Positions 18,458 to 28,232 of a DNA stretch of 64,000 nt are shown here, piece by piece; positions within the stretch are counted from its first letter, which is position 1, and every line of letters begins with the position of its first letter. Origin of the DNA: Methanothermococcus thermolithotrophicus DSM 2095 (GTDB lineage: Archaea; AGJL01; Methanococci; Methanococcales; Methanococcaceae); assembly GCF_946463545.1 (NCBI RefSeq), contig NZ_OX296583.1, positions 1,620,902 through 1,684,901 on the forward strand. Direction: 5' to 3'. The notes below the pieces were generated by a model. The model searched no databases. It saw only the letters and a program-made list of their open reading frames with translations, and was not told the DNA's origin. The translations under genes and the position numbers were made by a program.

Positions 18458-19422
18458 TGTTTTTCACCCACCACCATCAAGTGTGGATAACTCAAAGAAT
18501 TATAAATATATTTGTCAAAACATTTTAAAAAATCTAAATTCTTTGGGAGATTTATGGATTTATCACCATAATTTTTATTATTTTTTTGATTCCTTATGTT
18601 ATTTAACATTCTAGTTCTAACAAGTGGCAGTGCTAAACATTTAATGTGGTATTTTAATATAGCGCATGGCAGTTTAAGTGTTGATAATATCAAACTATCC
18701 TCCCAATCCCCATAAAACGAATATGTTTGGATGTTATATATCCCAAATTCATTTAACAATAGTGTTAATGATTTTGGTGAAAAATAATGAAGATGTGCAG
18801 GTGGTGAAACCCAATCCCAGTATTTTCCACATATTTTATAGTTTAAAGAGCCCATATTTGGAGTAGTTATTATTATTTTACCTCCTTTTTTTAATTTAGA
18901 GAGTGCTTTTTCTAAATAAGTCTTTGGATTCGTAAAATGTTCAATAACATCAAACATTGTAATGATGTTAAAATATTCATTTTTTAAGTTATTTTCAACA
19001 TTTAAAAAATCCCCGATTATTACATCTATTTTTTCATCTAAAATACTATCTTTTAATTTTATTAAATCTTTATCAATATCTACCCCAACAATCTCCTTCA
19101 CACCTGAATTATAAAAACATTTAATAATATCGCCCTTTCCAGACCCTATATCTAAAACTTTTTTATTTGTGATATCAGTATTTAGCATTTTCAAAATTCC
19201 TGAAAATTTATTAATATTTTTTAATTTTTGATTGTTTGGAAGAGTAAATATTTTAGAATAATAGAAATCTAACATTTCTTTTGTAGGTGTTGGATTTACA
19301 AATAACAAACCACAATTTTTACATTCATAAAATTTAAAAGAACCCAATAAATTGGTTTTTGTAAATTTATAATATGGGTTATTTCCACATATTGGACATT
19401 TAATGTCGTTATTACTGTTCAT
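18454..19422 (-). CDS. Class I SAM-dependent methyltransferase with N-terminal zinc-finger-like motif
   Basis: Residues 7-40 carry two CxxC pairs (CPICG and CKNCG) like the small zinc domain found in sugar C- or N-methyltransferases. VLDIGSGKGDIIKCFYNSG near residue 85 is the SAM loop, and ITMFDVIEHFTNPKTYLEKA followed by GGKIIITTPN is the classic type 11/23 methyltransferase region. I chose the ATG at 19422, six bases after GGTGA; the longer frame would begin in a different gene. The target is probably an activated sugar or lipid-linked glycan. Confidence 0.84.
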   Translation of the reverse strand: MNSNNDIKCPICGNNPYYKFTKTNLLGSFKFYECKNCGLLFVNPTPTKEMLDFYYSKIFTLPNNQKLKNINKFSGILKMLNTDITNKKVLDIGSGKGDIIKCFYNSGVKEIVGVDIDKDLIKLKDSILDEKIDVIIGDFLNVENNLKNEYFNIITMFDVIEHFTNPKTYLEKALSKLKKGGKIIITTPNMGSLNYKICGKYWDWVSPPAHLHYFSPKSLTLLLNEFGIYNIQTYSFYGDWEDSLILSTLKLPCAILKYHIKCLALPLVRTRMLNNIRNQKNNKNYGDKSINLPKNLDFLKCFDKYIYNSLSYPHLMVVGEKQ

Positions 19423-20668
19423 CTTTTTCACCAACAATGTTTTTAATCTCGTTAAATACAAGTTTTGGCGTAATGGTCTTTATACATATATTTTCACCAC
19501 ATTCTCTAATTTCACAGTTTTCAATAATTCCTTTTATAATTGTGGATTTACTCATAAATGGGCCCCATTTAAAGGGATTTTCCCTAGAAAAAAGTATGAT
19601 ATTTGGTATTCCTAATATATCTACTATATGGGAAGGTCCCCCATCTATACCCATATATATGTCAATATCCTCAAGTTCTTGTAAAAATATATCTAAATTA
19701 CGACAAAAAATATATTTTATATTGCTTTTATGTTTTAGTTTATTATATATACGGTTAAATTCTTTTTTTTCATAAATACTATAGTATACTTTTACATAAT
19801 AATTATTGTCTATTAACATGTTAATTAAAGCCAAAAAATTATCCAGTCCCCAATCACGACATTTTTCCCCGCCAAATCCTAAGTGGACACCTACTATTTT
19901 TTTATCGATTTCACCTGTTTTTCTTAGGTATTTAAATCCATTTAATGCAAGATTGGTATTTAAGTTATAATTATGTATATTGAGGGCTTCTAAGAATTTT
20001 AAAAATTGCAAGATAATATTTTCATCCTCAATATATTGTATCTTAAAGTCATACAAAAAACTAAATGGAGAAAGTTCAAAACCACAGATTTTTTTAATTT
20101 TTAAAATTTTCATAATTAACGCATTTCTTCTTCTGCCTACTAAATCAATCCCGTATTTGCTATTAGAATAACATTTTAAAACTTTTATATATTCTTTTAA
20201 ATCATATTTCATAAATTTATATAAGCTACCTATTCTTTTTGTTATTTTTGCCATTTCTTTATAATCAATGCACAAATTTCTATTGCTTAAAGGGATTATT
20301 TCATCAACATAGGGTATTTTTTTTGCTAACTCGTAATTCGATGGGCTAGTTATTAATACAACATTATAATTTGGAAGTTTTTCTTTTAAAATCGACAGTA
20401 ATGGTATTGTTATTGCTAAATCACCTAACCTATCTTGTTTAAATATTAAAATATTGTGTTTCATTTCCTGTGTGTTAATATAAAAATATTTTAAAACTTT
20501 CCGGAAAATTGCGACACCCAATGATATTATTTTATCAACAATACGTCCCATTAAGTGAATTTTTGACACTTTTGTATTTTTAGAACTGTATGGGCAATTT
20601 TTATTTACAATTACTATTTTTATTTCTCCATTCATGGATTTATAATTTTTACAAATTACATTATCCAT
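19412..20668 (-). CDS. Glycosyltransferase family 9 (ADP-heptose:acceptor heptosyltransferase type)
   Basis: GT9 enzymes transfer ADP-activated heptose in bacterial lipopolysaccharide. Visible features are FKQDRLGDLAITIPLLSILK near residue 75 (the D-x-[LI]-G-D acceptor motif), GVHLGFGGEKCRDWGLDNF near 278 and MGIDGGPSHIVDILGIP near 354 with the conserved D-G-G-x-x-H. The length of 418 residues is somewhat above the bacterial norm because of about 60 extra N-terminal residues. Its presence in the same locus as the ADP-heptose genes at 3-5.5 kb makes a heptosyltransferase role plausible. I chose the ATG at 20668 after GGTGG. Confidence 0.85.
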   Translation of the reverse strand: MDNVICKNYKSMNGEIKIVIVNKNCPYSSKNTKVSKIHLMGRIVDKIISLGVAIFRKVLKYFYINTQEMKHNILIFKQDRLGDLAITIPLLSILKEKLPNYNVVLITSPSNYELAKKIPYVDEIIPLSNRNLCIDYKEMAKITKRIGSLYKFMKYDLKEYIKVLKCYSNSKYGIDLVGRRRNALIMKILKIKKICGFELSPFSFLYDFKIQYIEDENIILQFLKFLEALNIHNYNLNTNLALNGFKYLRKTGEIDKKIVGVHLGFGGEKCRDWGLDNFLALINMLIDNNYYVKVYYSIYEKKEFNRIYNKLKHKSNIKYIFCRNLDIFLQELEDIDIYMGIDGGPSHIVDILGIPNIILFSRENPFKWGPFMSKSTIIKGIIENCEIRECGENICIKTITPKLVFNEIKNIVGEKDEQ

Positions 20669-22545
20669 TTTTTCCACCATTTAACAAATAAAAACAACCT
20701 AATCTTGTAAATATTATAAAGCTTATTATTTTTCTTTAAAATTTTAGTTTTATAAAATTTAACCAAGTGCTCCAACCCAACGTCTTCTAAAATAGCAATT
20801 CCATTATCCAAAATACTGCCATATTTTTCATTCAAAATCCACTTATCCAATGGCGGTTCAAAACCTCCCTTTCCCCTATTAACTATCTCATCTAGCAAAA
20901 TATCCTTAATAATCTCCCTCATTAGTTTTTTTGTTTTAAAGAAATTAACTTTAAATTCATTTGGGATTTTTTGGCTAAATTCTGCAAATCTGTAATCTAA
21001 AAATGGACTTCTAACCTCCAATGCATTTGCCATCGATGCTCTATCAACCTTAACTAAAAAATTATCAGATAATGTTCTAAACAGCAAATCAAAAATTCTT
21101 ACCGTTTCTGGTAAATTGTTATTTGTTATTTCCATACAATATTTTAAATTATTTTCCACCCAATACTTTCCTTTTTTTCCATATATAAAATCTCCCTCCA
21201 ATAGCTCAGAATAAAATTTGTAATTTTCAGCTAGAGAGAGTTTAACAGCCTCTTTGATTAAAAATAAAAAATTAAAATTTTTTAATAAATTTATATCAAG
21301 TATTCTTAAAAATAACATTCTAATAGACTCTGGAATCTTTTTTAAATATTCTATTCTTTTACTAATTAAATGAAACCTATAGCCTCCAAAAATCTCATCT
21401 CCACCATCCCCACTCAGAGAAACAGTAACAAATTGTTTCGCCAATTCACTAACCTTATAAGTTGGAAAACCACTGTAATCTCCAAAAGGTTCATCATAAA
21501 TCCAACTATATTTATCAATTAATTCTTCAAAGTCCTCCTCCTTAAAATAATAATGGTGGTGATTGGTTTTAAAATGATCTTTAACTATGTTAATATAATA
21601 GGTCTCATCATATTTTCCTTCGAACCCTATTGAAAAAGTATGCAACTTACTTAAATCAGTATACTCTTTCATAATTCCAACAACCGCTGAGCTATCCAAA
21701 CCACCACTTAAAAATGCTCCAACAGGTACGTCAGAACGCATTCTTATTTTTACAGCATCACAAAGTAGTTTTTTTCCTTCTTCAATTAACTTTTTTTTAT
21801 CATAAACTGGATTATAATCAGGGAGCTCCCAGTAATATTCTTTTTTAATTTCTTTCTTATTTAAGTCAAAAATCAAATTCTGCCTAGCTTCCAATTTAAA
21901 AACATTCTTATATATTGAATAGGGAGATGGAATAAAGCCCAATGAAAAGTACAAATCAACAGCATCTTTATTAATATTTTCTTTTTTATTTATTGGTTTA
22001 ACAGATATTATTCCCTTTAATTCAGAGGAAAAAATAAATTCTTTCCCGTCCCAATAGTAATAAAATGGTTTTTGCCCCAACCTATCTCTTGAGCAAAAAA
22101 TGATATTCTTTCTCTTGTCAAAAATACAAAAAGCCCACATTCCATTGAATTCTTTGACACAATCAAAGCCTAAATTATTATACAGTTTTAAAATAACCTC
22201 AGTATCTGTTCCAGTTTCAGTTTTTAAATTATATTTTTCCTTTAATTCTAAATAGTTATAAACTTCTCCGTTATAGGCAATGATTATATCGGCATTATCT
22301 AATCCACTATCTTCGTAGATAATTTTATCCTTTTCAATATTATATCCCATAGGTTGATGTCCTTTTTCACTTAAATCCAATATTGATAACCTAACATGCC
22401 CTAAACCGATGGAATAATCTTTTTTAAAACTGGTGTATGTGCCATCATCATCAGGGCCTCTATGTTTTATGGATTTATTCATTAATTCGAGCTCTTCCCT
22501 TAAAATATCTTCATTAAATCTAATTATCCCATTTATTCCGCACAT
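20656..22545 (-). CDS. asnB: Asparagine synthase (glutamine-hydrolysing) or amidotransferase paralogue
   Basis: The N-terminal class II glutaminase domain starts MCGINGIIRF, so Cys2 becomes the nucleophile; RHRGPDDDG and NGEVYNYLEL follow. The synthetase domain has the ATP loop SGGLDSS near residue 297 and SLSGDGGDEIFGGY near 386. The length of 629 residues is typical. I chose the ATG at 22545 because Cys must follow Met directly and GGGGGC lies upstream. In surface-glycan loci such enzymes often amidate sugar carboxylates, so it may amidate a uronic acid made by the adjacent dehydrogenase instead of making asparagine. Confidence 0.87.
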   Translation of the reverse strand: MCGINGIIRFNEDILREELELMNKSIKHRGPDDDGTYTSFKKDYSIGLGHVRLSILDLSEKGHQPMGYNIEKDKIIYEDSGLDNADIIIAYNGEVYNYLELKEKYNLKTETGTDTEVILKLYNNLGFDCVKEFNGMWAFCIFDKRKNIIFCSRDRLGQKPFYYYWDGKEFIFSSELKGIISVKPINKKENINKDAVDLYFSLGFIPSPYSIYKNVFKLEARQNLIFDLNKKEIKKEYYWELPDYNPVYDKKKLIEEGKKLLCDAVKIRMRSDVPVGAFLSGGLDSSAVVGIMKEYTDLSKLHTFSIGFEGKYDETYYINIVKDHFKTNHHHYYFKEEDFEELIDKYSWIYDEPFGDYSGFPTYKVSELAKQFVTVSLSGDGGDEIFGGYRFHLISKRIEYLKKIPESIRMLFLRILDINLLKNFNFLFLIKEAVKLSLAENYKFYSELLEGDFIYGKKGKYWVENNLKYCMEITNNNLPETVRIFDLLFRTLSDNFLVKVDRASMANALEVRSPFLDYRFAEFSQKIPNEFKVNFFKTKKLMREIIKDILLDEIVNRGKGGFEPPLDKWILNEKYGSILDNGIAILEDVGLEHLVKFYKTKILKKNNKLYNIYKIRLFLFVKWWKKWIM

Positions 22546-22546
22546 T

Positions 22547-23809
22547 TCAAAGCCCCCAATATATAATTCCTCTGCTTTCAACACCTTTTTTATCAAATTT
22601 TCTTTTAATATCTATTAAAATGCCATTTTCATTTAAACAATTTAAAACATCATATTTGGAAAATTCATTATGGTCCACAGCATAAATGACTACATCATAT
22701 TTTCCTTTTGGTTTTTTAATGTTTTTAACTCCAAAAATTTCATCCTTATCTATTAATGGTTCAATTAAAACAATATTTTCAATACCAAAGTCTTTTAATT
22801 CATTGATTAATTCTTCAACCTTACTTTCCCTTAAATCTGGGACATTTTCCTTATATGTTCCACCAAATATGCAGATTTTTGTATCTTTAATTAATTTGTT
22901 ATTTTTAATTAATAGTTTTACGACTTTATTTGCCACAAACAAAGGAACATTTTCATTTATCCTTCGTCCTGCTAAAATCAACTCAGGAATGTATCCTGCT
23001 TCAATGGACTTCGTTGCCAAATAATAAGGGTCTTCGGGAATACAATGTCCACCTACAAATCCAGGGTAAAATCTTAAAAAATTCCATTTTGTAGATGCCG
23101 CATCAAATACCTCTTTACTATCAATATTGAGTTTATCAAAAAGCATTGCTAGTTCATTAAATAATGCAATATTTATGTCCCTTTGGATATTTTCAATAAC
23201 CTTTGCAGATTCCGCAACTCTTATTGATGAAGCAGGATAAACATTTGTTATTTTTCCATATGTTTCTAATAGCACATCTGTTGTTTCTTTATCGCATCCT
23301 GCAACAATTTTTGTGATTTTATCAATTGTATGGCTTAGGTCTCCAGGATTTATTCTCTCTGGACTGTATCCTATGTAAAATTCACCCAATTTCATACCAC
23401 TTTCTTTTTCTAGTATTGGGAGGCAAAATTCCTCTGTGCATCCGGGATATGTCGTTGATTCATAAACTACAATTGCTCCCTTTTTCAAATTTCTACCAAC
23501 AATTTTTGATGCACTCTCCAAAAATCTTAAATCTGGTTTTTTATCTTTTGTTGTCGGTGTTGGGACGGTTATGATGATAACATTTCCTTCTTTAATTCTT
23601 TTTTCATCATTTGTAAATATGATATTGTCATTAATTTTTTCAAAATCCTCTTTTTTAATTTCGCCAGTTCTGTCAATTCCGTTATTTAGTTCATTAATTC
23701 TTTTTTCACTTATATCAAATCCAATAACTTTAAAATGTTCTGCAAAACGAACTGCTAATGGTAATCCTACATATCCAAGTCCAATAACACATATTTTTGG
23801 ATTTTTCAT
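22547..23809 (-). CDS. Nucleotide-sugar dehydrogenase (UDP-HexNAc 6-dehydrogenase type)
   Basis: This enzyme of the UDP-glucose/GDP-mannose dehydrogenase family oxidises C6 of a UDP-sugar to a uronic acid using NAD. IGLGYVGLPLAVRFAEHFKV is the NAD-binding fold, YESTTYPGCTEE and GYSPERINPGD are typical of the WbpA/TviB/WecC branch, and GFVGGHCIPEDPYYLA near residue 259 contains the catalytic Cys. The length of 420 residues is normal. The branch suggests a HexNAc uronate, which would fit the next-door amidotransferase and epimerase; exact substrate is inferred. Confidence 0.87.
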   Translation of the reverse strand: MKNPKICVIGLGYVGLPLAVRFAEHFKVIGFDISEKRINELNNGIDRTGEIKKEDFEKINDNIIFTNDEKRIKEGNVIIITVPTPTTKDKKPDLRFLESASKIVGRNLKKGAIVVYESTTYPGCTEEFCLPILEKESGMKLGEFYIGYSPERINPGDLSHTIDKITKIVAGCDKETTDVLLETYGKITNVYPASSIRVAESAKVIENIQRDINIALFNELAMLFDKLNIDSKEVFDAASTKWNFLRFYPGFVGGHCIPEDPYYLATKSIEAGYIPELILAGRRINENVPLFVANKVVKLLIKNNKLIKDTKICIFGGTYKENVPDLRESKVEELINELKDFGIENIVLIEPLIDKDEIFGVKNIKKPKGKYDVVIYAVDHNEFSKYDVLNCLNENGILIDIKRKFDKKGVESRGIIYWGL

Positions 23810-23829
23810 CGTTTTTCACCAATTTTATA

Positions 23830-24810
23830 TCAGATATTTTTAACCCAATCCCAATTATTTTTTATCCAATTACAAAATCTTTTTAATCCTTCTTCAATTT
23901 TAACTTCTGGATTGTACTTTAATAACTCTCTTGATTTTGTTAAATCTGCCCATGTTTTTTCAACATCTCCAGGTTGAATTGGCATATAATTTTTTATCGC
24001 TTTTTTTCCAGTATATTTTTCAATCAAGCCTATGGCATATTCTAGCTCTGTTGGATTATCATTTCCTAAATTAAACACTTCATAATCAAAATCCTTTTCA
24101 ATGGATGATAAAATACCGTTAACTATATCCGATACATAAGTAAAGTCCCTCATCATTTTTCCATAGTTATAAACGTCTATTGGTTTTTCCAGCAGGATAT
24201 TTTTTGTAAATTTCCAGAACGCCATATCTGGCCTTCCCCATTCACCATACACTGTAAAAAATCTCAATCCAACCATTTTAGTACCATACAAATGATGATA
24301 AGTATGTGCCATGAGCTCATTAGATTTTTTTGTTGCAGCATATAATGAAACAGGATTATCTACCTTATCGTCCTCGCTAAAAGGGACCTTTTTATTCCCT
24401 CCATAGACCGATGAAGAAGATGCATAAACAACCTTTTCTATATCAAATCTTCTTGCAAGTTCAAAAATATTCAATGTCCCCAATAGGTTTGATTTTTCAT
24501 AAGCCCAAGGATTCTCCAAGGAGTACCTCACTCCAGCCTGAGCTCCCAAATGAACTATTAAATCAATATTTTTGTCTTTTAAATTTTCAACTAATTTATC
24601 GTATTCTGAAAAATCTAACTTTATAAAATTGTAATTATCATATTTTTTTAGAATTTCATTTCTCTTTTCTTTTAGTAGTGGGTTGTAGTAATCGTTTAGA
24701 TTGTCTATTCCAATTATATTTATATCTTCATAATTATCCAATATCCTTTTACACAGGTGAAAGCCTATAAAACCCGCACTTCCAGTCACTAAAATATTAT
24801 TGTATTTCAT
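23830..24810 (-). CDS. NAD-dependent sugar epimerase (UDP-glucuronate/galacturonate 4-epimerase type)
   Basis: This extended SDR has ILVTGSAGFIGFHLCKRIL at the start, the active-site YAATKKSNE (YxxxK) near residue 158 and HLGAQAGVRYSLENPWAYE, a sequence characteristic of UDP-glucuronate 4-epimerases. The length of 326 residues fits. It is the first gene of the minus-strand glycan run and directly precedes the dehydrogenase that would supply its uronic acid substrate. Upstream lies a 250-bp gap holding the inverted-repeat element. Confidence 0.87.
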   Translation of the reverse strand: MKYNNILVTGSAGFIGFHLCKRILDNYEDINIIGIDNLNDYYNPLLKEKRNEILKKYDNYNFIKLDFSEYDKLVENLKDKNIDLIVHLGAQAGVRYSLENPWAYEKSNLLGTLNIFELARRFDIEKVVYASSSSVYGGNKKVPFSEDDKVDNPVSLYAATKKSNELMAHTYHHLYGTKMVGLRFFTVYGEWGRPDMAFWKFTKNILLEKPIDVYNYGKMMRDFTYVSDIVNGILSSIEKDFDYEVFNLGNDNPTELEYAIGLIEKYTGKKAIKNYMPIQPGDVEKTWADLTKSRELLKYNPEVKIEEGLKRFCNWIKNNWDWVKNI

Positions 24811-24909
24811 TTTTTCAACCTTTTTTATCCCTCAACCGATCATCATGGCTATTGTTGATAATTCTGATTTTCATTTATAAATATTTTCAACTTCAACTTT
24901 CACCTAAGT

Positions 24910-25059
24910 TATAGTGGTGTGCAATTTTAACTAAACTTATTTCATACTATTTAAAATTAAATTGGGGTAAAAATTACTTTATTTAATTTAACGAATAAAG
25001 AAATATTCATGATAAATATCTGTAATTATATAGTTCGATAAGTCATGCACACCACTATA
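24910..25059. mobile_element. 150-bp element with 14-bp perfect terminal inverted repeats (MITE-like)
   Basis: Tatagtggtgtgca at 24910-24923 is matched exactly by its reverse complement at 25046-25059. The interior of about 120 bp is very A+T-rich and has no coding capacity. The outermost TA at each end could be a TA target duplication, as in IS630/mariner-type elements. It sits in the gap between the epimerase gene and rmlB. A paired regulatory site is the main alternative. Confidence 0.55.
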
Positions 25060-25060
25060 T

Positions 25061-26014
25061 TCAAAAACCTTTAACCAAGGGTTCCCACCACCATCTATTG
25101 TTGATATACCATTCAACGGTAGCTTTTAATCCTTCCTCAAAGTCCATACTTGGTTTCCAACCGAGCTCCCTAATTTTTTCAGTGTTTATTGAATATCTAA
25201 AATCATGCCCTGGTCTGTCCTCAACAAAATTAATTAAGCTCTCTGGCTTATTCAGGTACTTTAAGATAAGTTTTACAACATCAATGTTTTTCCATTCATC
25301 ATTTGCCGCTATGTTGTAAACTTCCCCAATTTTTCCTTTTTTCGAAACTAAATCTATAGCTTCGCAATTATCCAGTACATAGGTCCAATCCCTAATATTT
25401 GTACCATCGTTGTATATTGGCAATGGTTTATCGTGCATTGCTAAAAGAATCATCTTTGGAATAAGTTTCTCTGGAAAATGGTATGGCCCATAGTTGTTAC
25501 TTGAACGGGTGACAATAACCGGAGCTCCGTATGTTTTATAATAACTCTTACAGAGCAAATCTCCAGAAGCCTTACTTGCCGAATAAGGTGATGAAGGATC
25601 CAATGGATCATCTTCCTTAAACGAGCCTTCAACAATACTCCCATAAACTTCATCGGTACTTATACTAACGAATTTATCTATATCATACTTTCTAACGTAT
25701 TCCAATAAATTATAAACTCCAAGGATATTTGATTTAATAAAAGGTTCTGGGTCTTTTATTGAGTTATCAACATGAGTTTCTGCCGCAAAATTGTAGAGTA
25801 TATCGACCTTTCCTATATTTTCTAAGTCTTTTGGATTTGCAATATCTCCTTTGATAAAAGTTATTTTATCTTTAATATCCTTTAAATTCTCAATTCTACC
25901 GGAATAGGTTAAGTTATCAAAAACAATTATCTCATCATGGGGGTATTTGTTAACCATCATTCTAACAAAATTACAACCGATGAATCCGGCCCCGCCTGTA
26001 ATCAGTATTCTCAC
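25061..26014 (-). CDS. rmlB: dTDP-glucose 4,6-dehydratase
   Basis: RmlB turns dTDP-glucose into dTDP-4-keto-6-deoxyglucose, step 2 of dTDP-rhamnose synthesis. MRILITGGAGFIGCNFVRMM is the NAD fold, FAAETHVDNSIKDPEPFIKS and STDEVYGS are RmlB hallmarks, and YSASKASGD near residue 143 is the active site. NNYGPYHFPEKLIPKMI is also characteristic. The length of 317 residues is slightly short but complete. It starts at GTG after GGTGGAA. The stop lies directly against the inverted-repeat element. Confidence 0.93.
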   Translation of the reverse strand: MRILITGGAGFIGCNFVRMMVNKYPHDEIIVFDNLTYSGRIENLKDIKDKITFIKGDIANPKDLENIGKVDILYNFAAETHVDNSIKDPEPFIKSNILGVYNLLEYVRKYDIDKFVSISTDEVYGSIVEGSFKEDDPLDPSSPYSASKASGDLLCKSYYKTYGAPVIVTRSSNNYGPYHFPEKLIPKMILLAMHDKPLPIYNDGTNIRDWTYVLDNCEAIDLVSKKGKIGEVYNIAANDEWKNIDVVKLILKYLNKPESLINFVEDRPGHDFRYSINTEKIRELGWKPSMDFEEGLKATVEWYINNRWWWEPLVKGF

Positions 26015-26055
26015 TGTTCCACCTTTTTCAATTATGTTATTTATTTATAATTTTA

Positions 26056-26928
26056 TTATTTAACTAATCTTTCCAAATATTTTCCATAATCTGTCTTTAA
26101 TAGTGGTTTAGCAAGTTTTAAAAGTTGTTCCTCGGATATCCACCCATTACGATATGCAACTTCTTCCAAACATCCGATCATTAATCCCATTCTTTTCTCT
26201 ATTGAATAGATAAAATTACTTGCCTCTAAAAAGCTATCGTGGGTTCCTGCATCAAACCATGCCGTTCCCCTTGGTAAAAGCTTTACTTTTAACTTTCCCT
26301 TCTTTAAATATTCATTATTTACATCGGTTATTTCCAGCTCCCCTCTCCAAGAAGGCTTTATTTGTTTGGCTATATCAACAACTTCATTATCATAGAAGTA
26401 CAATCCAATTACTGCATAATTTGAAGGTGGATTTTTTGGTTTTTCTATGATTCCTTTTACATTTCCATTACTATCAAATTCAACAACACCGTATCTTTCT
26501 GGATCTTTAACATACTGACCAAAAACAATCCCTCCTTTTTCTTTTGAAAGTTCCTGTCTTGCGTTTAATAAAAATCCAGTTAATCCACTCCCATATACGA
26601 TATTGTCCCCAAGTATTAGGCACACATCATCATCGCCAATAAACTCCTCTCCGATTATAAATGCCTCTGCCAATCCTTTTGGTTCTAACTGTTCTTTATA
26701 GTGCAACCTTATTCCCAAATGTTCCCCGTTTCCCAATAATTTTTTATATTTTGGTAGCTCCTCTGGAGTACTTATAATTAGTATATCCCTTATTTTGGAA
26801 AGCATCAATATGGATAGTGAATAATATATCATCGGTTTATTATATATTGGCATTAGGTGCTTATTCCCAGCATAAGTTATAGGATAAAGTCTTGTTCCAG
26901 AACCTCCTGCTAAAATTATTCCCTTCAC
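26056..26928 (-). CDS. rmlA: Glucose-1-phosphate thymidylyltransferase
   Basis: RmlA makes dTDP-glucose from glucose-1-P and d[23 protein letters not shown] is the family start, [15 protein letters not shown] and [11 protein letters not shown] follow, and [20 protein letters not shown] plus [19 protein letters not shown] are clear RmlA blocks. The length of 290 residues is exactly typical. It begins with GTG after GGTGA and lies between rmlC and rmlB in one operon. Confidence 0.94.
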   Translation of the reverse strand: MKGIILAGGSGTRLYPITYAGNKHLMPIYNKPMIYYSLSILMLSKIRDILIISTPEELPKYKKLLGNGEHLGIRLHYKEQLEPKGLAEAFIIGEEFIGDDDVCLILGDNIVYGSGLTGFLLNARQELSKEKGGIVFGQYVKDPERYGVVEFDSNGNVKGIIEKPKNPPSNYAVIGLYFYDNEVVDIAKQIKPSWRGELEITDVNNEYLKKGKLKVKLLPRGTAWFDAGTHDSFLEASNFIYSIEKRMGLMIGCLEEVAYRNGWISEEQLLKLAKPLLKTDYGKYLERLVK

Positions 26929-26957
26929 TGTTTCACCAACTATTTGGAGTTTTTTTA

Positions 26958-27515
26958 TTATTTATATTCAAAATTGTTATCGGCTTCTTTTAATGTAGGA
27001 TGATTTTTATCCTTTTCTGAAAGTATAGGGTCCTTTATAGGCCAATTGATGTTTATATATTCATCATTCCAGATAATTCCTGCATCGTCATTTGGGGAAT
27101 ATTCTGCAGTACATTTATAGGTTACTTCTGCCTCATCACTTAAAACACAAAATCCATGGGCAAATCCTTCTGGAATATATAGCATTTTTTTGTTTTCTTC
27201 CGATAGAATAACTCCTACATATTTCCCATAGGTTGGAGAACCTTTCCTTATATCTACGGCTACATCAAATATTTCTCCCTTTAGACATGTAACCAATTTT
27301 CCTTGAGCATTTGGATTTTTTTGATAATGCAGTCCTCTTAAGACTCCTTTTTTAGATTTGGAGCAATTATCTTGAACAAACATTTTATCTATTCCAATTT
27401 TAGAGAACTCACTATATTTGTAGGTTTCCATAAAAAACCCTCTATCGTCCTCAAAAACCTTTGGTTCTATCAATACAACCTCAGGGATTTCTAATCTTTT
27501 AAAAATAAAAGGCAT
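26958..27515 (-). CDS. rmlC: dTDP-4-dehydrorhamnose 3,5-epimerase
   Basis: RmlC is the third enzyme of dTDP-rhamnose synthesis. [33 protein letters not shown] (with the catalytic His) and [19 protein letters not shown] are diagnostic, and [13 protein letters not shown] completes the cupin. I chose the ATG at 27515, seven bases after GGTGA, giving 185 residues. It leads the operon rmlC-rmlA-rmlB. The missing rmlD is found at 62.8-63.7 kb. Confidence 0.94.
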   Translation of the reverse strand: MPFIFKRLEIPEVVLIEPKVFEDDRGFFMETYKYSEFSKIGIDKMFVQDNCSKSKKGVLRGLHYQKNPNAQGKLVTCLKGEIFDVAVDIRKGSPTYGKYVGVILSEENKKMLYIPEGFAHGFCVLSDEAEVTYKCTAEYSPNDDAGIIWNDEYININWPIKDPILSEKDKNHPTLKEADNNFEYK

Positions 27516-27642
27516 TTTTTTCACCAATGTTTAGTATTATCAATTCCTTTTCATCAAGCTTTAATATACAATAAACTACTTATTAACTATAAATATAACT
27601 TTTTGCATTTTAATAAACACGTAATAAAAAAATGGTGAATAA

Positions 27643-28176
27643 ATGGACAAAAAAATAGAGAAATTTTTAACAATTATATTGTCAATTCTACTTATTGCGT
27701 CCATTCTTACAACCGTATATCTTATTCACGCTCCAAAAGTGGGGGAAAGGTTTACAGAGTTTTATATATTGAATGAAAACCTAAAGGCATACGATTATCC
27801 AACCAATTTAAAATATAACGAAAATGCCACAATAATTATAGGGATAAGAAACCTTGAATACCGACCTATGAACTACACTGTTTTGGTATTTTTATCTAAT
27901 AAAACATACGATTACAATGACACAGTATATTTGGATCAGGTGAATAATTGGAATGGATTTTTATCTTACAACTATGCCCTTTCAAAGAAAGTTCATTTAA
28001 TCCACCATAATGAAACAGTGTTGATACCTTTGAACTTCTCAATAAACAAGACGGGGGTTCATAAAATAGAGTTTATCCTACTGGACGAATCTTCTGAATT
28101 AGGTTTGAAAAAAGTATATAGGGAGTTACATCTTTGGACGAATGTATCAAAAGACGAAAATAAAAGTTTAATTTAA
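27643..28176 (+). CDS. Membrane-anchored DUF1616-like protein
   Basis: This 177-residue protein has one N-terminal membrane helix (residues about 9-30) followed by an extracellular beta-rich domain with several N-glycosylation-like sequons (NAT, NYT, NKT, NET, NFS, NKT). The domain NATIIIGIRNLEYRPMNYTV resembles DUF1616 proteins of euryarchaeal surface loci. The function is unknown. It stands alone on the plus strand between the rml operon and a pair of small membrane proteins. Confidence 0.65.
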   Translation: MDKKIEKFLTIILSILLIASILTTVYLIHAPKVGERFTEFYILNENLKAYDYPTNLKYNENATIIIGIRNLEYRPMNYTVLVFLSNKTYDYNDTVYLDQVNNWNGFLSYNYALSKKVHLIHHNETVLIPLNFSINKTGVHKIEFILLDESSELGLKKVYRELHLWTNVSKDENKSLI

Positions 28177-28180
28177 TCGG

Positions 28181-28232
28181 AGTGAGCGAAGCGAACGAAG
28201 AGCTATGAAATTACGAAGTAATTTCATTTAAC
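28181..28232 (-). repeat. Two-hairpin palindromic element, copy 1
   Basis: Hairpin A is atgaaatta-cgaag-taatttcat (28205-28227), the linker GAGCTA at 28200-28205 reads TAGCTC on the minus strand, and hairpin B is gtgagc-gaa-gcgaac (28182-28197). The order matches the other copies in this window. It lies just after the stop of the DUF1616-like gene. Confidence 0.7.

Noticed and set aside
20656-22545. Longer asnB start at 22596
   Set aside because: Class II amidotransferases need Cys directly after the initiator Met; the ATG at 22545 gives MCGINGI and has a ribosome site.
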